Of a DNA stretch of 64,000 nucleotides, positions 46,093 to 56,834 are shown piece after piece. The stretch covers positions 168,299 to 232,298 of the forward strand of contig SWDT01000057.1 in NCBI GenBank assembly GCA_009193035.1, given 5' to 3'. A program made the position numbers and the translations under genes. Position 1 is the first letter of the stretch. Each line of letters opens with the position of its first letter. Under the pieces are notes generated by a model that saw only the letters and a program-made list of their open reading frames with translations, had not been told where the DNA came from and did not search any database. This DNA comes from Halicephalobus mephisto (Eukaryota; Nematoda; Chromadorea; Rhabditida; Panagrolaimidae).

Positions 46093-48374
46093 TTAACTTG
46101 ACCCATTCAAGTACCCGGGTTGTAAAAATACACGTCTTTCTAACTTCCTTAAAATCTTCAATGTGTATTCCGCCGTTGTCCATGCTGTTTTCTTAGTCAC
46201 AAAAGGACTGAAAATGCAGTGCAATTCAAAGCTCTCTGTCATCTGAAATAGAAAAAATGAGTAATTATAAACAAGTTTAAAAATTACCCATGAAAACAAC
46301 GTAAATGCTTCCATTCTGTAAAAGAACATTTTCACTCGGTTGTTCACACGACGGACCATGTCCAGAAATTTGAAGTATTCATGGTACACATGTTCCAATT
46401 CATCAGTGTTTATATATGGTTTTTCTGGAGATGAACAACATACTTGAGACAGTTGAACGTTCTTGTACATAAAATTCCATAAATCCGAGCATCCTAGCTG
46501 AAAAACAACAATCATAGCAATATACAACCAAAAATAAAAATTACTGCAAAATTTGCTCGAAAAAATAGGTAAAAACTAAAATTTAGGCCAAGTGAAAAAA
46601 CGCGAGTAACAACAAAACGAGGCAATATAAGCTGTAATTTGCCAGACTTGTCAATTTTGTCACTTTTGTACATCTCTCTCATTGCGCGCGAATTTAAAAA
46701 CTACAACATTGTATGTAACTTTTTAATTAATAAAAACTTGTTAAAATAGATATTAAATTTCATAAAATCCAAACCTGTTTAATAGAAAACGGATCAGGAT
46801 GTGTTAGGGAATTTTTCAATTGGATGTAGCTTTTATACTGCGGCATTTTTTCTTCAACATCTTTGCGAATTTTCTGCAATTCGAAAAAATCCTTCTGTGA
46901 AGCACTTAAAAGAATCAAACAAGGTCCAGTTCCTTCCCATAAGTAGGAAATATAAGCATGCAGATAAGAACTGAAAATAATTTCATATATTAAAATTAAT
47001 AAACAAATTCACTTTTCGTTAAAATGCGGCAAACACAGAGGTACAAAACGTTCTCCATCGCGTAACGAACTGTGAGTTTCGATCAAGTTCACCACAATAT
47101 TGAAGTCAGAAGCAGTCAGATTCAGATGCTTCATCCGTACAATCGCGATCAGCTGTCTGTGGGCGACCATGATGGCAAAGGCCACATCCTAAAAATTTGC
47201 ATAAAAATATAAAAAAGGAAAAATCTATATATAAATTCATTAAAAAAGAAAAACTTCTATAAAAATTACACAAAAAATAAGGAATTTATATAAAAATTAT
47301 TAAAAATATAAAATTGCGGGGATATTTTCTTCAAAAAAACTACAAAAAATTAAGTTTTATAAAAAAAATATTTTAAAAATAGAAGATAATATAAAAATTG
47401 CAAAAAAAAAGTTTTATATGAAAAATACAAAAAAATAAGTTTTATATGAAAAATGTGAAAAAAGTAAGTTTTATATGAAAAAATACAAAAAAGTAAGTTT
47501 TATATGAAAAATAACTCACATTTGTTTCAGATTCGTTGATTGAAGTAATCAAAAGATTTGTGATGAAGTCTCTGTCATTGGGACTTATGGGTAATATCCG
47601 GAAACCAGAAGAAAAAACCACCGGATCTTCCTTGAATCCTTCGACACAAGCATTGACACGTTTATCCAGGCCATCAAGCCATCTCCGGATGTCGAAATTA
47701 TGTCCGTGTTTGACGTAAGCTCCCTTCAACGAATCCCTCGACAACATGGACAAAGTTTGGTTGAAAATCATTTCCAATTGCATTGTAAGGTTGAACGGAT
47801 GCCGGGAAACAACACAAAGGATTAAAGGATTTTTGAAAGATAATTGGATGAATAAATTCGAAGTTTGGATGGATTTGAGGTCATTATCCCAGATTTCGTA
47901 ACGCTTGACTAAAATTTGAATGCAAGCAAAAATTGGAGACAGTTCTTCCTCTCTTCCACATCTAAAAAACAAGACTTTCATATATCGAAAAACCTATTTT
48001 CATATATCAAAAAACCTATTTTCATATATCGAAAAAACCTATTTTCATATATCGAAAAAACCTATTTTCATATATCGAAAAAACCTATTTTCATATATTC
48101 AAAAATTAAACTTTTTATATATGAAAAAAACTAAATTTCATACGTCAAAAAAACTTTAATTTCATATACGAAGCAACTTTTACACTTAAAAAATCAAATT
48201 TCACCTGTTAAAAAATTAATTTTTACATTTTGGGAGGTTAAATTTCATATAAAAAACCACTAACGTCGAATAAATGGGTTTGCCGTACTCTGAGAGGACC
48301 CAGATTTGGTAAGGAAAACCAGACAATATTTCTTTTTGATCTTCTTCGGTGTTCTCAACCTCCAGTCCAGACAT
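46093..48374 (-). CDS. sand-1: MON1 homologue, Rab7 exchange-factor subunit (SAND-1)
   Basis: With CCZ1, MON1 activates Rab7 and drives the change from early to late endosomes. Six exons on the minus strand (48374-48265, 47961-47520, 47188-47013, 46970-46775, 46497-46288, 46242-46093) give 427 residues. Recognisable family segments are WVLSEYGKPIYS (longin domain 1), FAIMVAHRQLIAIVR, GERFVPLCLPHFN, SYLHAYISYL, and in the last longin domain the region from HEYFKFLDMV to the end. It is shorter than human MON1A because the disordered acidic amino end is missing. Intron 1 contains a short tandem repeat and intron 2 several TTTTATATGAAAAAT units. It shares a promoter region with ubc-8. Confidence 0.93.
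47965..48110. repeat. Tandem repeat TTTCATATATCGAAAAAACC in sand-1 intron 1
   Basis: About six head-to-tail units of 20-23 bases, nearly identical (TTTCATATATCGAAAAAACC, then TA). They decay into related CATATA words up to 48170. The middle CATATAT is the same word that recurs in many introns of this window. Confidence 0.9.
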
Positions 48375-48671
48375 GCCTATTCTTAACCTAGGTCATCTAC
48401 AGGCTTTAAATAATAAAAAATAATCAGCTCAATAAATATAAAAAGAACGACGCGATAAAGTCTGCATTGCAGACGGGAGATCTCTCGGCGGGACGAACGT
48501 TGAGAGTGGAGACTGGTGTCGCACTTGTTAGTTCGCCCCGTCACATGCCTGAGGTCCTTTTTGCAATCCAGCAATTCTAAATTCACGGATCTCGTGTTTT
48601 TTTTAAATTATAAATTATTAAATTAAATTAATTTCTAGGACAATTGATTAGTGCAGATTTCATCATCGACC
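48375..48671. promoter_or_regulatory. Shared promoter region of sand-1 and ubc-8
   Basis: A 297 bp gap between start codons facing away from each other. The middle (48455-48560) is GC-richer, with GACGGGAGATCTCTCGGCGG, and is the likely core of both promoters. An acceptor-like TTAATTTCTAG at about 48638 could serve ubc-8. Confidence 0.5.
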
Positions 48672-49983
48672 ATGTCGTCGCCTAATGCAGGCAAGCGACG
48701 TATGGATTCCGATGTTATAAAATTGTAGGTGTTTGAATTTTATAAAAAATACATTTATTTTCCAGAATCGAAAGCAAACACGAAGTCACTATCACCGGCG
48801 GCCTGAACGAGTTCTCTGTTAAATTCTACGGACCCAAAGGAAGTAAGTTCATATATGAAATTTCACAACTGCTGCGAATTCACTTGTAATTGAGTGCAAT
48901 TCGTACAAAAGTGGTCTTAATTATATTATATGTTGAATTCTGAACCTAATCGATGGCAAGATTGTAGTGTAATGAAAGTTGATCGTAATTGAACACAATC
49001 AACGTGTTTGAACCTTTTTAAAAAGGGAGAAAATGGTCCGAACGCGGTGATTGTGTTCAATTAGGGTTGATTTTTGTAGGATTACAATTTGGCCGTGGAT
49101 TTAGTTCAGAATCCGATATATAATGAAATCAAGACCTTTTACACGTTAATTACAATCAGTTACAAATGATTCTACAGTATTTCATTGTTCATATCAGATT
49201 CTGAACCTAATCAGTGACAAAGTTCTAATCTTATTAAGATTTATTCTAATTAACCGTAATTTTTCCGGATTATTTTTCCTGTTATAAAAAAGACTTGAAC
49301 ACGTTCATTGCGCTCAATTAGAACCAATTTTAGTAATATTATAATTTTGGAATTAATTACACCCAGAACTCGATATATGAGCTCTCATTCGTTGATTATG
49401 TTCATTTATAAGTAATTCTGAAATATTTATTTTCAATTATATTTCAGCTGCGTATGAAGGAGGTGTCTGGAGAGTCCGCGTGGATCTGCCGGATAAATAT
49501 CCCTTCAAATCCCCCTCGATCGGATTCATGAACAGGATCTACCATCCCAACATCGACGAAGCCTCAGGCACTGTCTGTCTCGACGTCATCAACCAAGCTT
49601 GGACAGCTCTTTATGGTGAAAATATCTCATATATAGGAAGTTAATATATGAAATATTTTTCCAGACCTCACAAATATATTCGAATCGTTCCTGCCTCAGC
49701 TCCTGACATATCCCAACCCTACTGATCCTCTGAACGGCGATGCGGCTTCTCTTTACCTCCACAAACCCGACGAATTCAAACTCAAGTGTGCAGGTGGGGA
49801 AAGCCAGATATTCCGCAATAATAGACAATTTTAGATTATGTGAAGAAATATGCCAGTGAAGCGGCTCTCGCCCAGCTTTGTGGTCAATACAAATCCACCG
49901 GAATGAATGAGGACGATGGAGATTCTTCTGATTCCACGATTTCTGATTTTTCCGAAGACGAAACTCAAGGAATGGAATTGTAA
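48672..49983 (+). CDS. ubc-8: Ubiquitin-conjugating enzyme E2 H
   Basis: An E2 that receives ubiquitin from E1 on its active cysteine; in other species UBE2H works with the CTLH/GID E3 ligase. Five exons (48672-48724, 48766-48842, 49448-49615, 49665-49793, 49835-49983) give 191 residues; human UBE2H has 183 and is matched almost residue for residue. The active cysteine is in [11 protein letters not shown]. The HPN motif is in YHPNIDE. The acidic tail carries SDFSEDE and ends MEL as in human. It starts [15 protein letters not shown]. Intron 2 (605 bases) holds two foldback sequences. Codon use is that of a well-expressed gene. Confidence 0.97.
48875..49420. repeat. Two neighbouring foldback sequences in ubc-8 intron 2
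   Basis: First foldback: 48875-49014 pairs with 49036-49175, for example AATTCTGAACCTAATCGATG with a later CCGTGGATTTAGTTCAGAAT, and GATTGTGTTCAATTAGGG with GTAATTGAACACAATCAA. The second, 49185-49280 with 49300-49420, is a diverged copy of the first (AGATTCTGAACCTAATCAGT on its left arm). No coding frame. Probably tandem foldback MITEs. Confidence 0.7.
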
Positions 49984-50006
49984 ATTTTCGAACAAAGACG
50001 TATTTT

Positions 50007-50562
50007 CAGCTGTACGACAGTCGGCTCCCCTGGGGCATTTCGTCCCTGATTTCGTAAGACTGGTTTTATTTTTATCTTTTTAGATTAGTTTTATTGATTA
50101 TCGGAGTAGCAATCGAGGTAGAAAAATTTGTTTAAAAAGAACGAAATCAGTAAGGATCTGAAGGACAGAAACCATACAGTCGCTTTTTTCTTTCAGACCA
50201 GTCTTTCTGGCCATAATTGCCACTTTGTAACCAAAGACTGGTCTGTAGATTTTTGAAAATGAATAATATGGTATTTTGCCCCTTATTTCGTAATATTGGT
50301 TGATTGCCATCATTTTTGACCAATTCCTTTGATTTTCGGACTAGCCTAAAATGGCAATCGTGACTGAAAAGACTGGTCTGAAAATGAAAAAATGGACTTT
50401 TTGATGTGTCCGATTTCGTAATAATGGTCTGATTTTTCAACTTTTTTAGACCAATCTTTTTGGTCCTTGAAGTGGTAATTATGTCCGAAAATAATACTTT
50501 AAAAAATCTGAAATTAATGAATTTCAGGAAATGCCCCAAGGGAGGAACTGTCGTGTAGTTTT
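50007..50562. mobile_element. MITE-like element, copy 2 (between ubc-8 and hmg-5)
   Basis: Terminal inverted repeats of about 32 bp: CAGCTGTACGACAGTCGGCT then CCCCTGGGGCATTTC on the left; on the right the complement of ACTACACGACAGTTCCTCC then CTTGGGGCATTTC. The inside repeats AGACTGGTCTG and CCTGATTTCGTAAGAC-like words but has no transposase. It shares its ends with 25531-25974. It starts about 25 bases after the ubc-8 stop. Confidence 0.7.
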
Positions 50563-50831
50563 TTGAAGGTACCAGTTTTGCAATGTGATACTTGTTTTTG
50601 TAACTAAGTCTACTGTAATTTTCGAATCACTCATCGTCTTTCTAAGGGTACGCTTTGACAAGTTGACATTAGTAGAGTTTTACGAGAAAATTTCCAAGTA
50701 GTTAATACATTCGTCACGGATTTGATATCCTCAAAATAAAGCTTTTACTTTAAAACGTTGAGCAATTTCGAAATAATTTTACAAAAGAACCCCTGGATAA
50801 CGAGAAATCATGTACAAAAAATCCTGGATAA

Positions 50832-51686
50832 TTAAACCTTCTTGGCAGAAACTTTCTTACGAGATCCAGAACGGGACTTGGCAGTTTTTCTGGTCCGTTT
50901 GCTGCGAGTACGAAGTCCGGTCGATTTGGCCTTCTTGGCAGGTTTCTTTTTTGGAGAAAACGACTTCAGAAGCTCGTCGTAAGCAGCGCCGTGTTCTTTC
51001 TTCCACTTCTTCACATTGACAGCGTACTTTTCGGAAGCTTCACGAGTTTGATCGATGTAGGGCTTTTTGTCGGATTCAGAAAGACTCTTCCAAGCAGCAC
51101 AGCCCTCCTGGAAAGCCTTGCTGGCCTGGTCCTTGTTGGAAGGGGATTTCTTCTGGATAAAGTCCTTCAAGAAGAGAGCTATGGCGTTTCCCGGACGTTT
51201 AGGGTGGCCTGTCTTGGCGCGGAACTCACGAAGGGCATCCAAACGACGATTTTCTTTGCGTTTTTTTCTCAGTTCATCGCTTTCCGCGAGTTTCACACTC
51301 TGTTCAGCCTTAGAAAGCTTATTAAACGCAGCCACTCTGTCACTTGCGATCTTTTCAGCTTGGTCAACGTACATCTGAAAGTGATTTGATATATGAAAAA
51401 TTAAAAACCAAGGTTACTTTCTTGTTGGATTCGTCCAGAGACTTCCAGAGGCTGGCCAAGCGAGATGTTTCCTCAGGGACTTTCTTACCGGAGATAAAAT
51501 TGTCCTTGACGAAAAGGGAATAAGCGGTCGGTCTGTTGAATCCATGAGGAAGCCGTTTGGATTGTTTGGCAACGTTAACACTAGCGAAGTTCGAACAACT
51601 ATAAAAAATAAACAAAATTACACTTGTAATGCAACTTACAGATTCAAACGGGCAAGTTGAGTCGACAACAACTGAATACGCTGCAT
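50832..51686 (-). CDS. hmg-5: Mitochondrial HMG-box protein (TFAM homologue)
   Basis: TFAM-type proteins coat and bend mitochondrial DNA and aid its transcription and copying. Three exons on the minus strand (51686-51640, 51598-51418, 51374-50832) give 256 residues. The first exon (MQRIQLLSTQLARL) looks like a mitochondrial targeting sequence. Two HMG boxes follow: one from FNRPTAYSLFVKD with LASLWKSLDE, and one from HPKRPGNAIALFLKD with AAWKSLSESDK and YIDQTREASE. A coiled, highly charged linker joins them, and the tail is rich in Lys, Arg and Ser (KKKPAKKAK). The assignment to HMG-5 rests on the presequence plus two boxes. A nuclear HMG protein is the alternative. Confidence 0.88.
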
Positions 51687-52368
51687 CTTTTGGCTAAAAA
51701 TATAAAATTAAAAAAGTTTTAAAAAAACAACAGAAATCGCGCGCATCGATGTTTGTCAAATTTCTTCTTGAGACATTTGTTTGAAAATGGAATGATTGGC
51801 ACGTCTTTCATGCAGGTCTTCCACGTTTTGTTTTCCTCCTTCAGTTTGCTGCCTTGTTGACTTCATTTTTCGTCGATAAATCTCTAGCTTCACGAGTTAG
51901 AGAACTCTTGTGCTTGTCAGAGGTTCCAATTAGGAGTCGTTCATGCATTTTTTAATTTTTGTCTTTTTTATTTTTTCGAATTTTTTCCTAACGTACTTTT
52001 TTAACTTTTTCTTATATAATTTTTTACTTCCCTCCATATATCTATTTTTGAATTGTTATCTTTGTATTAATCCTTTGAATTCTTTCCATATATTTATTTT
52101 TTAGCTTTATCTTTCTAGTATTTTTCTGAATTTTTCCTTGTATGTACTTTTAGCTTTTTATATCAATTTTCTAAATCCTTTATATATCAATTCTTCACTT
52201 TTTTACATCTACTTTTTTCATTGCTCGTTGATAATTATAATTTGAAACTCTGGATAATCCTCGAATATCGAACTTGCGAATTTTCTCGTAATGTTGTGCG
52301 AGAAATAAACTCTTGCGTATGACAATTCTCTATATAATCTGCATTTCCAGAGTCAGTTCGGGAAAATC
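51687..52368. promoter_or_regulatory. Space between divergent hmg-5 and pisy-1 genes
   Basis: About 680 bp. The part next to hmg-5 (51730-51945) is GC-richer and is the likely promoter for both. The rest is T-rich with TATATCAATT-type words. GCATTTCCAG ending at 52350 is a good spliced-leader acceptor for pisy-1. No other gene seen. Confidence 0.45.
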
Positions 52369-53501
52369 ATGTCAGAACCAAATATTTTCTTATTTGTCCC
52401 GAATCTTATCGGATATGGAAGAATTATTTTCGGAATAATATCATTTATTCTGATGCCAAGTCATCCTCTTGGAGCTTCGGTTTGCTATTTTTTAAGTGCT
52501 TTTTTGGACGCTTTTGATGGATATGCAGCTCGGAAATTAAATCAAAGTAAGTTTTTTAAATAATTTAATAATTTGGAAAATAATTTATTTCCAACAGGGT
52601 ACTGTAGTGATAAGTGCGATTTTGGGATATTTGTGGAAAATTATATATGGAAATTAATCTTAAAAGGTTATGTGCTGATCTAGAAGGTTCCAGATTCGCC
52701 TAAATAGATTATATTCCTAAAAAAGTTAATTATGAAATTACATAAGATTACGAAGTAATACAAAACAAGAATTTTAGGTTATTTTAGTTTCTGCTAGGTC
52801 ATAAAAGTCCGTTTTGAGACCGTTTGTGGGGAAATATTTTTGAATTTTCGTAATAAATATGAATTGAAAAAAATGAAATTTTATTTCGATCTCCAAAAAT
52901 TCGTATTAGGGTAGTTTTGTGGGAAATTTATGATTTATTGTTGGATTTTATGGAATTACGAAATAACCAAGTAAAACCTAAATTTTAAACTTCTTTGATT
53001 TGTAGAAATTTGTGTTGAAACAATTTTGTAATGTTCGGTTTTTTAGGTACGAGGTTTGGAGCGATGTTGGATCAATTGACGGACAGATTGGTCTTCGTGG
53101 CTCTGCTTATGGCTCTTTGTGTACTGTACCCTAAATGGTTGTTTTTCTTCCAGATGGTTGTTGTAGTTGACATCGGATCTCACTGGCTACACCTTCACGC
53201 TACGGATCTGACTGGAGCAACTACTCACAAGGCTTCAAATAATCCGATTCTTCATTACTATTATACTTCTCGTCCATTTTTGTTTTTTATGTGTCTCGGA
53301 AACGAAGCGTTTTTTTCATTACTGTATGTCTATGCTTTCTGGTCTGGTCCGTCATTTTTAGGCATCTATTTTGTACCTGTTTTGATCGTATTATTTTTCC
53401 CCGTGGCGGTGGTCAAACAAGGCATCAGTATTGTTCATCTGATCACGGCCAGTCAAACAGTGGGAAAGTTTGATACAGCTGAACACAATAAGCAGTTATG
53501 A
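52369..53501 (+). CDS. pisy-1: Phosphatidylinositol synthase (CDP-diacylglycerol:inositol transferase)
   Basis: An ER membrane enzyme that joins CDP-diacylglycerol and inositol to make phosphatidylinositol, the precursor of the lipid cleaved by the PLC encoded nearby. Two exons (52369-52546, 53047-53501) encode 210 residues, normal for the family. The CDP-alcohol phosphatidyltransferase motif spans the splice junction: DAFDGYAARK in exon 1 and FGAMLDQLTD in exon 2, with all four metal-binding aspartates. Several membrane helices follow. FVPNLIGYGRI near the start and the HWLHLHATDLTGATTHK segment are typical of PIS rather than other members of the superfamily. Confidence 0.94.
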
Positions 53502-53780
53502 TTTTTTAAGCATCTTATTTGTGATTTTTTTGATCTCGGTGAAATTACACTTTAATGCAGCTATTTTTTAATTTTTTGAAATGGTTTAAAGAATAAATAG
53601 TATTAGTTTTTTTGATTTTAAGAAATTGTTTTTTCAATGTTGTTAAATAATTTTGGAAGTTGTTTTAGATGATTTTTTAAAATGTGGTTTTGGGAAATTA
53701 GGGAATGTGCGATTTTTAAGTTTTTAAGTGGATTATTTGTGATGTTGATTTTATTTTTTAATGTTAAAGTAATTAGTTGT

Positions 53781-54072
53781 GGTAGTGACGTCATTTGGCA
53801 GAGCTTAAAGTCCTGATTCGAACGACATATAACATCCCAAGGAAAAAATCGAATTTGAAATATCAAAAATTATTTTAAAAATTTGTCCATAATTTGGCCT
53901 AAATTGTTAATAACTTAATAATAGTGGAATTTCGAAAAATACTGATATATCAAATATAATGAAAAAGTCAGTTTCTATCGAGTAATAGAAAAATAATCGA
54001 ATTCGATCAACTCTGGCCCGAGATATAGCAAATTTCACTAATACCTCAAGATCATTTTTACTGAACTTTTTT
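53781..54072. repeat. Dispersed repeat A, copy 2
   Basis: The second copy of 17242-17534, in the same orientation, lying between the convergent pisy-1 and BAP31 genes. Identity is roughly 85% by eye. The rest of the 53502-54309 gap is AT-rich with no gene seen. Confidence 0.85.
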
Positions 54073-54309
54073 TTAAAAATTTTAAAAATCATTTTTTTCA
54101 AATAAAAATATTTAAAAAATTAACCAATTTTTACTGCCATACAATCGTCTTCAGAATTCATTTTCAATACTTCATTGTTTTTATTTTATATGATAACTAA
54201 AGAAATAATTATTAATTTCACAATGCTACGTTTAGAAATTTACATTAAAAACACGTAAGCTTCAAACCAATTACAGTACTACAATTACCATACATAATCA
54301 GAAACAACT

Positions 54310-55048
54310 TTAATCATCTTTTTTATCCCCACCAGCCCCGATGGCTTCGTTGAGTTCATCACAAACACGATCGTATTCCTTCTGCAAATTTTCAGCTTGA
54401 GTTTTCATAGCATCACGATCCTTTTCAGCTTGGGTGAGTTGTTTCTTCAACTTTTCGTTTTCTTCCTTGAGTTCTCCCACCGCTCCTTCATTGCCTTCTG
54501 ATTCCATAAGTCTCTTAGCTGTTTTAGTAGCGTTCTCCGCTTGACGAAGAGCAGCATCATGAGAAGCCGACAAATAAGCACTACGAAGTAGAAGACTTAT
54601 AATACGATTGATGACCAGGAACAGCAACAGAGCAAATCCACTGATGTACAAATTACGTTGTGCACGGAAAAGTCTCATATGAAGTGTTGCATCTGTTTCA
54701 GCAATATGGCGAACCTCAAGTCCAGGGTCTAAGTTGGAGTATTTCCGAACTTCACGAACAGCATCAACGAACAATAAAAGGAGGACAACAATCGTAGAAT
54801 ATTGGGCTACACTTGTGAAACGAGCAACAGATTGGACAAGATGACTGTTAAAAACACGGCGCCACCTGAAAGTAATATATAAACACTCAAAAATATAAAA
54901 TCATATATGAAAAATATAAAAATCATATAAAACATATATGAAAAGTATAAACTTACAGTCCAGGACGAATCCACGGCAAAAGTAAGAAAATTGTAAGAAC
55001 GATTTCGCCATACAAAATAGCGGCAACAACGGACCATTGAAGTGTCAT
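54310..55048 (-). CDS. B-cell receptor-associated protein 31 homologue (ER membrane)
   Basis: BAP31 is an ER membrane chaperone and sorting factor for membrane proteins. Two exons on the minus strand (55048-54957, 54865-54310) give 215 residues. Three membrane segments lie in the amino half, starting MTLQWSVVAAILYGEIV as in human BAP31 (MSLQWTAVATFLYAEV). Next is the family's VDAVREVRKY, then a long coiled coil rich in Glu, Lys and Ala. It ends GGDKKDD, close to but not exactly an ER-retrieval dilysine. An ATG seven codons upstream is rejected because TTTTAGAACTTCAG between the two looks like a trans-splice acceptor. Confidence 0.93.
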
Positions 55049-55428
55049 ATCTGAAGTTCTAAAACTCATGCTCATAAACAAAATCCGACGAATCCACAAG
55101 AGGCAAACAATAAAAATGAAATAACTGATAAAAAAAATCGAAGAATACGTTAGCTTGGGGTATTATAGGGCAAAATTAAGATAAAAAAGAAAAAAATTGA
55201 TTAAACAACAACAAAATAAAGTTTTTTTTGCTATTTTTACGAACGACGAATAGAGAGCAACAGGCAGTTAACTCGAGAAGGTTGACGTTGCAAAAACGAC
55301 CTTGATATTGCGAAACAAAAAATCAAAAGTATATTATGGCTAAAAAACCAAAAAAATTATCCGCAAATAAATTTAATTTTTTACTAGACAAATATAAATC
55401 CTAAAAAATAAATTTCTTCAATTTTCTA

Positions 55429-56723
55429 TTAATACAAATGATTCATCGTTTTTCTACTGACTTCGTCGAAGAAATTTATATGAGATATCTTCCAGAGACC
55501 CAATGGACGGAGCTTACGACAGACCCTGAAATAAGGAACACGTAGAATAATATTTCGAAATCTATCAGTTACGTTATATTGCAAAACAAAGTGTCCGAAT
55601 TCTTCCGACTCAGCGCAGTCGCGAGGCTGACTGGTTCCGTGAAATTCGGATCAATCACGGCAATGACCGTGCCGAAATATGCCATTCCTTCTAATTCGAC
55701 TAAAAATAACCATTAAAAAATAACTATGTAAAAAACATACTGTTAAATGCTTTGCTGGAGGAAATAACACAAGAATGCAGAAAAGCATGGACGATATTTT
55801 CCTTTTCGAAGTTCATTTTCCTCTGGATTACATCTTTTGGGATTTGCTTTACACGATCAATTAAGGCACTCGATAACGTTTTTAGTGAAATAGATGTTAA
55901 TAATTCGTTATTTTCTTCTCGAAGAGCTTTTGAAACCAGGGATATTGCCTGAAAGAGAATCCATATATGGGAATTTAAAAAGTGAAAATATAAAGATCCA
56001 AGAAATTTGATAAACAGATTTTAAGAAATAGTAAAACTTAAAAACCTGATATATGGAAGTCTGAAGAATTAACATTTGACAATTTAGAGTAATTAATATA
56101 TGAAACTTTTAAAATCGGTAAGAATTTGATGTACAAAAATTTAAGAAATTCGATATATAGAAACTTAAAAATATGTATAAATTTTTAAAAATCCAATACA
56201 TGAAAGTATGAGGAACTGATAGAGAAATTAAGAAATATATGAGTAAATTTTAAAACTTCGATATATGAAAGTTCGAGAAACTGATATAAAAATTTAAAAG
56301 TGAATGAAGCTTTTAAAAACTGATCCATGGGAATTTAAAAGTGGATATATACAAACTTGGAGAATTTAATATATGTGGATTTGACAAAACTTGAAAATTT
56401 AGAAAATCCAACCTGCTTAGAACCGTTTATGAACCTCTCGTCCGTGTATTCCGGTTCCATCTTCGCATAGGTCGCTCTGGACACTGTATTTCCGAGAGTT
56501 CTCCATAATTCAAACGAAGGTGTCACTATCATCGGAGCATTGAAAATGTAAAAATTTGAATCTGTTTTCTGGAACCTCGAGTTTTCCTTCTGAAAGTTAA
56601 CTTTCTACTTTAATTATTTCTATTTAAACTTACTATTGCATCTACAGAATACCATCTGATTGGTGAATTTAAAATTCTCCGAAAAAAAACGGAATTATCA
56701 AACAAAATGGAGATATTTTTCAT
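55429..56723 (-). CDS. Mitochondrial Tim44-like domain protein, MAIP1-like
   Basis: Human MAIP1 is a mitochondrial matrix protein that works with the m-AAA protease. Five exons on the minus strand (56723-56634, 56589-56413, 55948-55741, 55699-55573, 55525-55429) give 232 residues. Exon 1 encodes a basic, hydrophobic presequence ending RWYSVDAI. The pattern ERFINGSKQAISLVSKAL, then LSSALIDRVKQIP, aligns with human MAIP1 (EEFTEGAKQAFAHVSKLL, LHALKEKVTSLP). The exon 4-5 junction is a 47-base intron; reading through it would stop early. The family assignment is from remembered sequence and moderate. The gene is divergent from the NDST gene. Confidence 0.72.
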
Positions 56724-56834
56724 TTTAAAAAAATTAGGATAAAGTGCTTTTACCCGGGGAACAGTCTGTCGACCACCCTCGGCACGGGAAAAACCGGCTT
56801 CGCTTGTTCCCTGGTTCAGTGTTTCATATATGAA
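56724..56834. promoter_or_regulatory. Shared promoter of MAIP1-like and NDST genes
   Basis: Only 111 bases separate the two start codons. The middle is GC-rich (TTTACCCGGGGAACAGTCTG and GGCACGGGAAAAACCGGC). CCCTGGTTCAG ending at 56819 is an acceptor-like site for NDST. This is the shortest divergent spacing in the window. Confidence 0.55.

Noticed and set aside
47965..48110. CRISPR-like array
   Set aside because: Units are head to tail with no unique spacers and lie in a nematode intron. The same goes for the 23634-24003 minisatellite, whose spacers are T-rich and similar to one another.
55049..55069. Upstream ATG for the BAP31 gene
   Set aside because: A trans-splice-like TTTTAGAACTTCAG sits between it and the chosen start, and the chosen start matches the amino end of human BAP31.
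55526..55572. Early stop after exon 4 of the MAIP1-like gene, suggesting a broken gene
   Set aside because: A 47-base GT-AG intron at exactly this place restores the frame and leads to a carboxy end resembling MAIP1.
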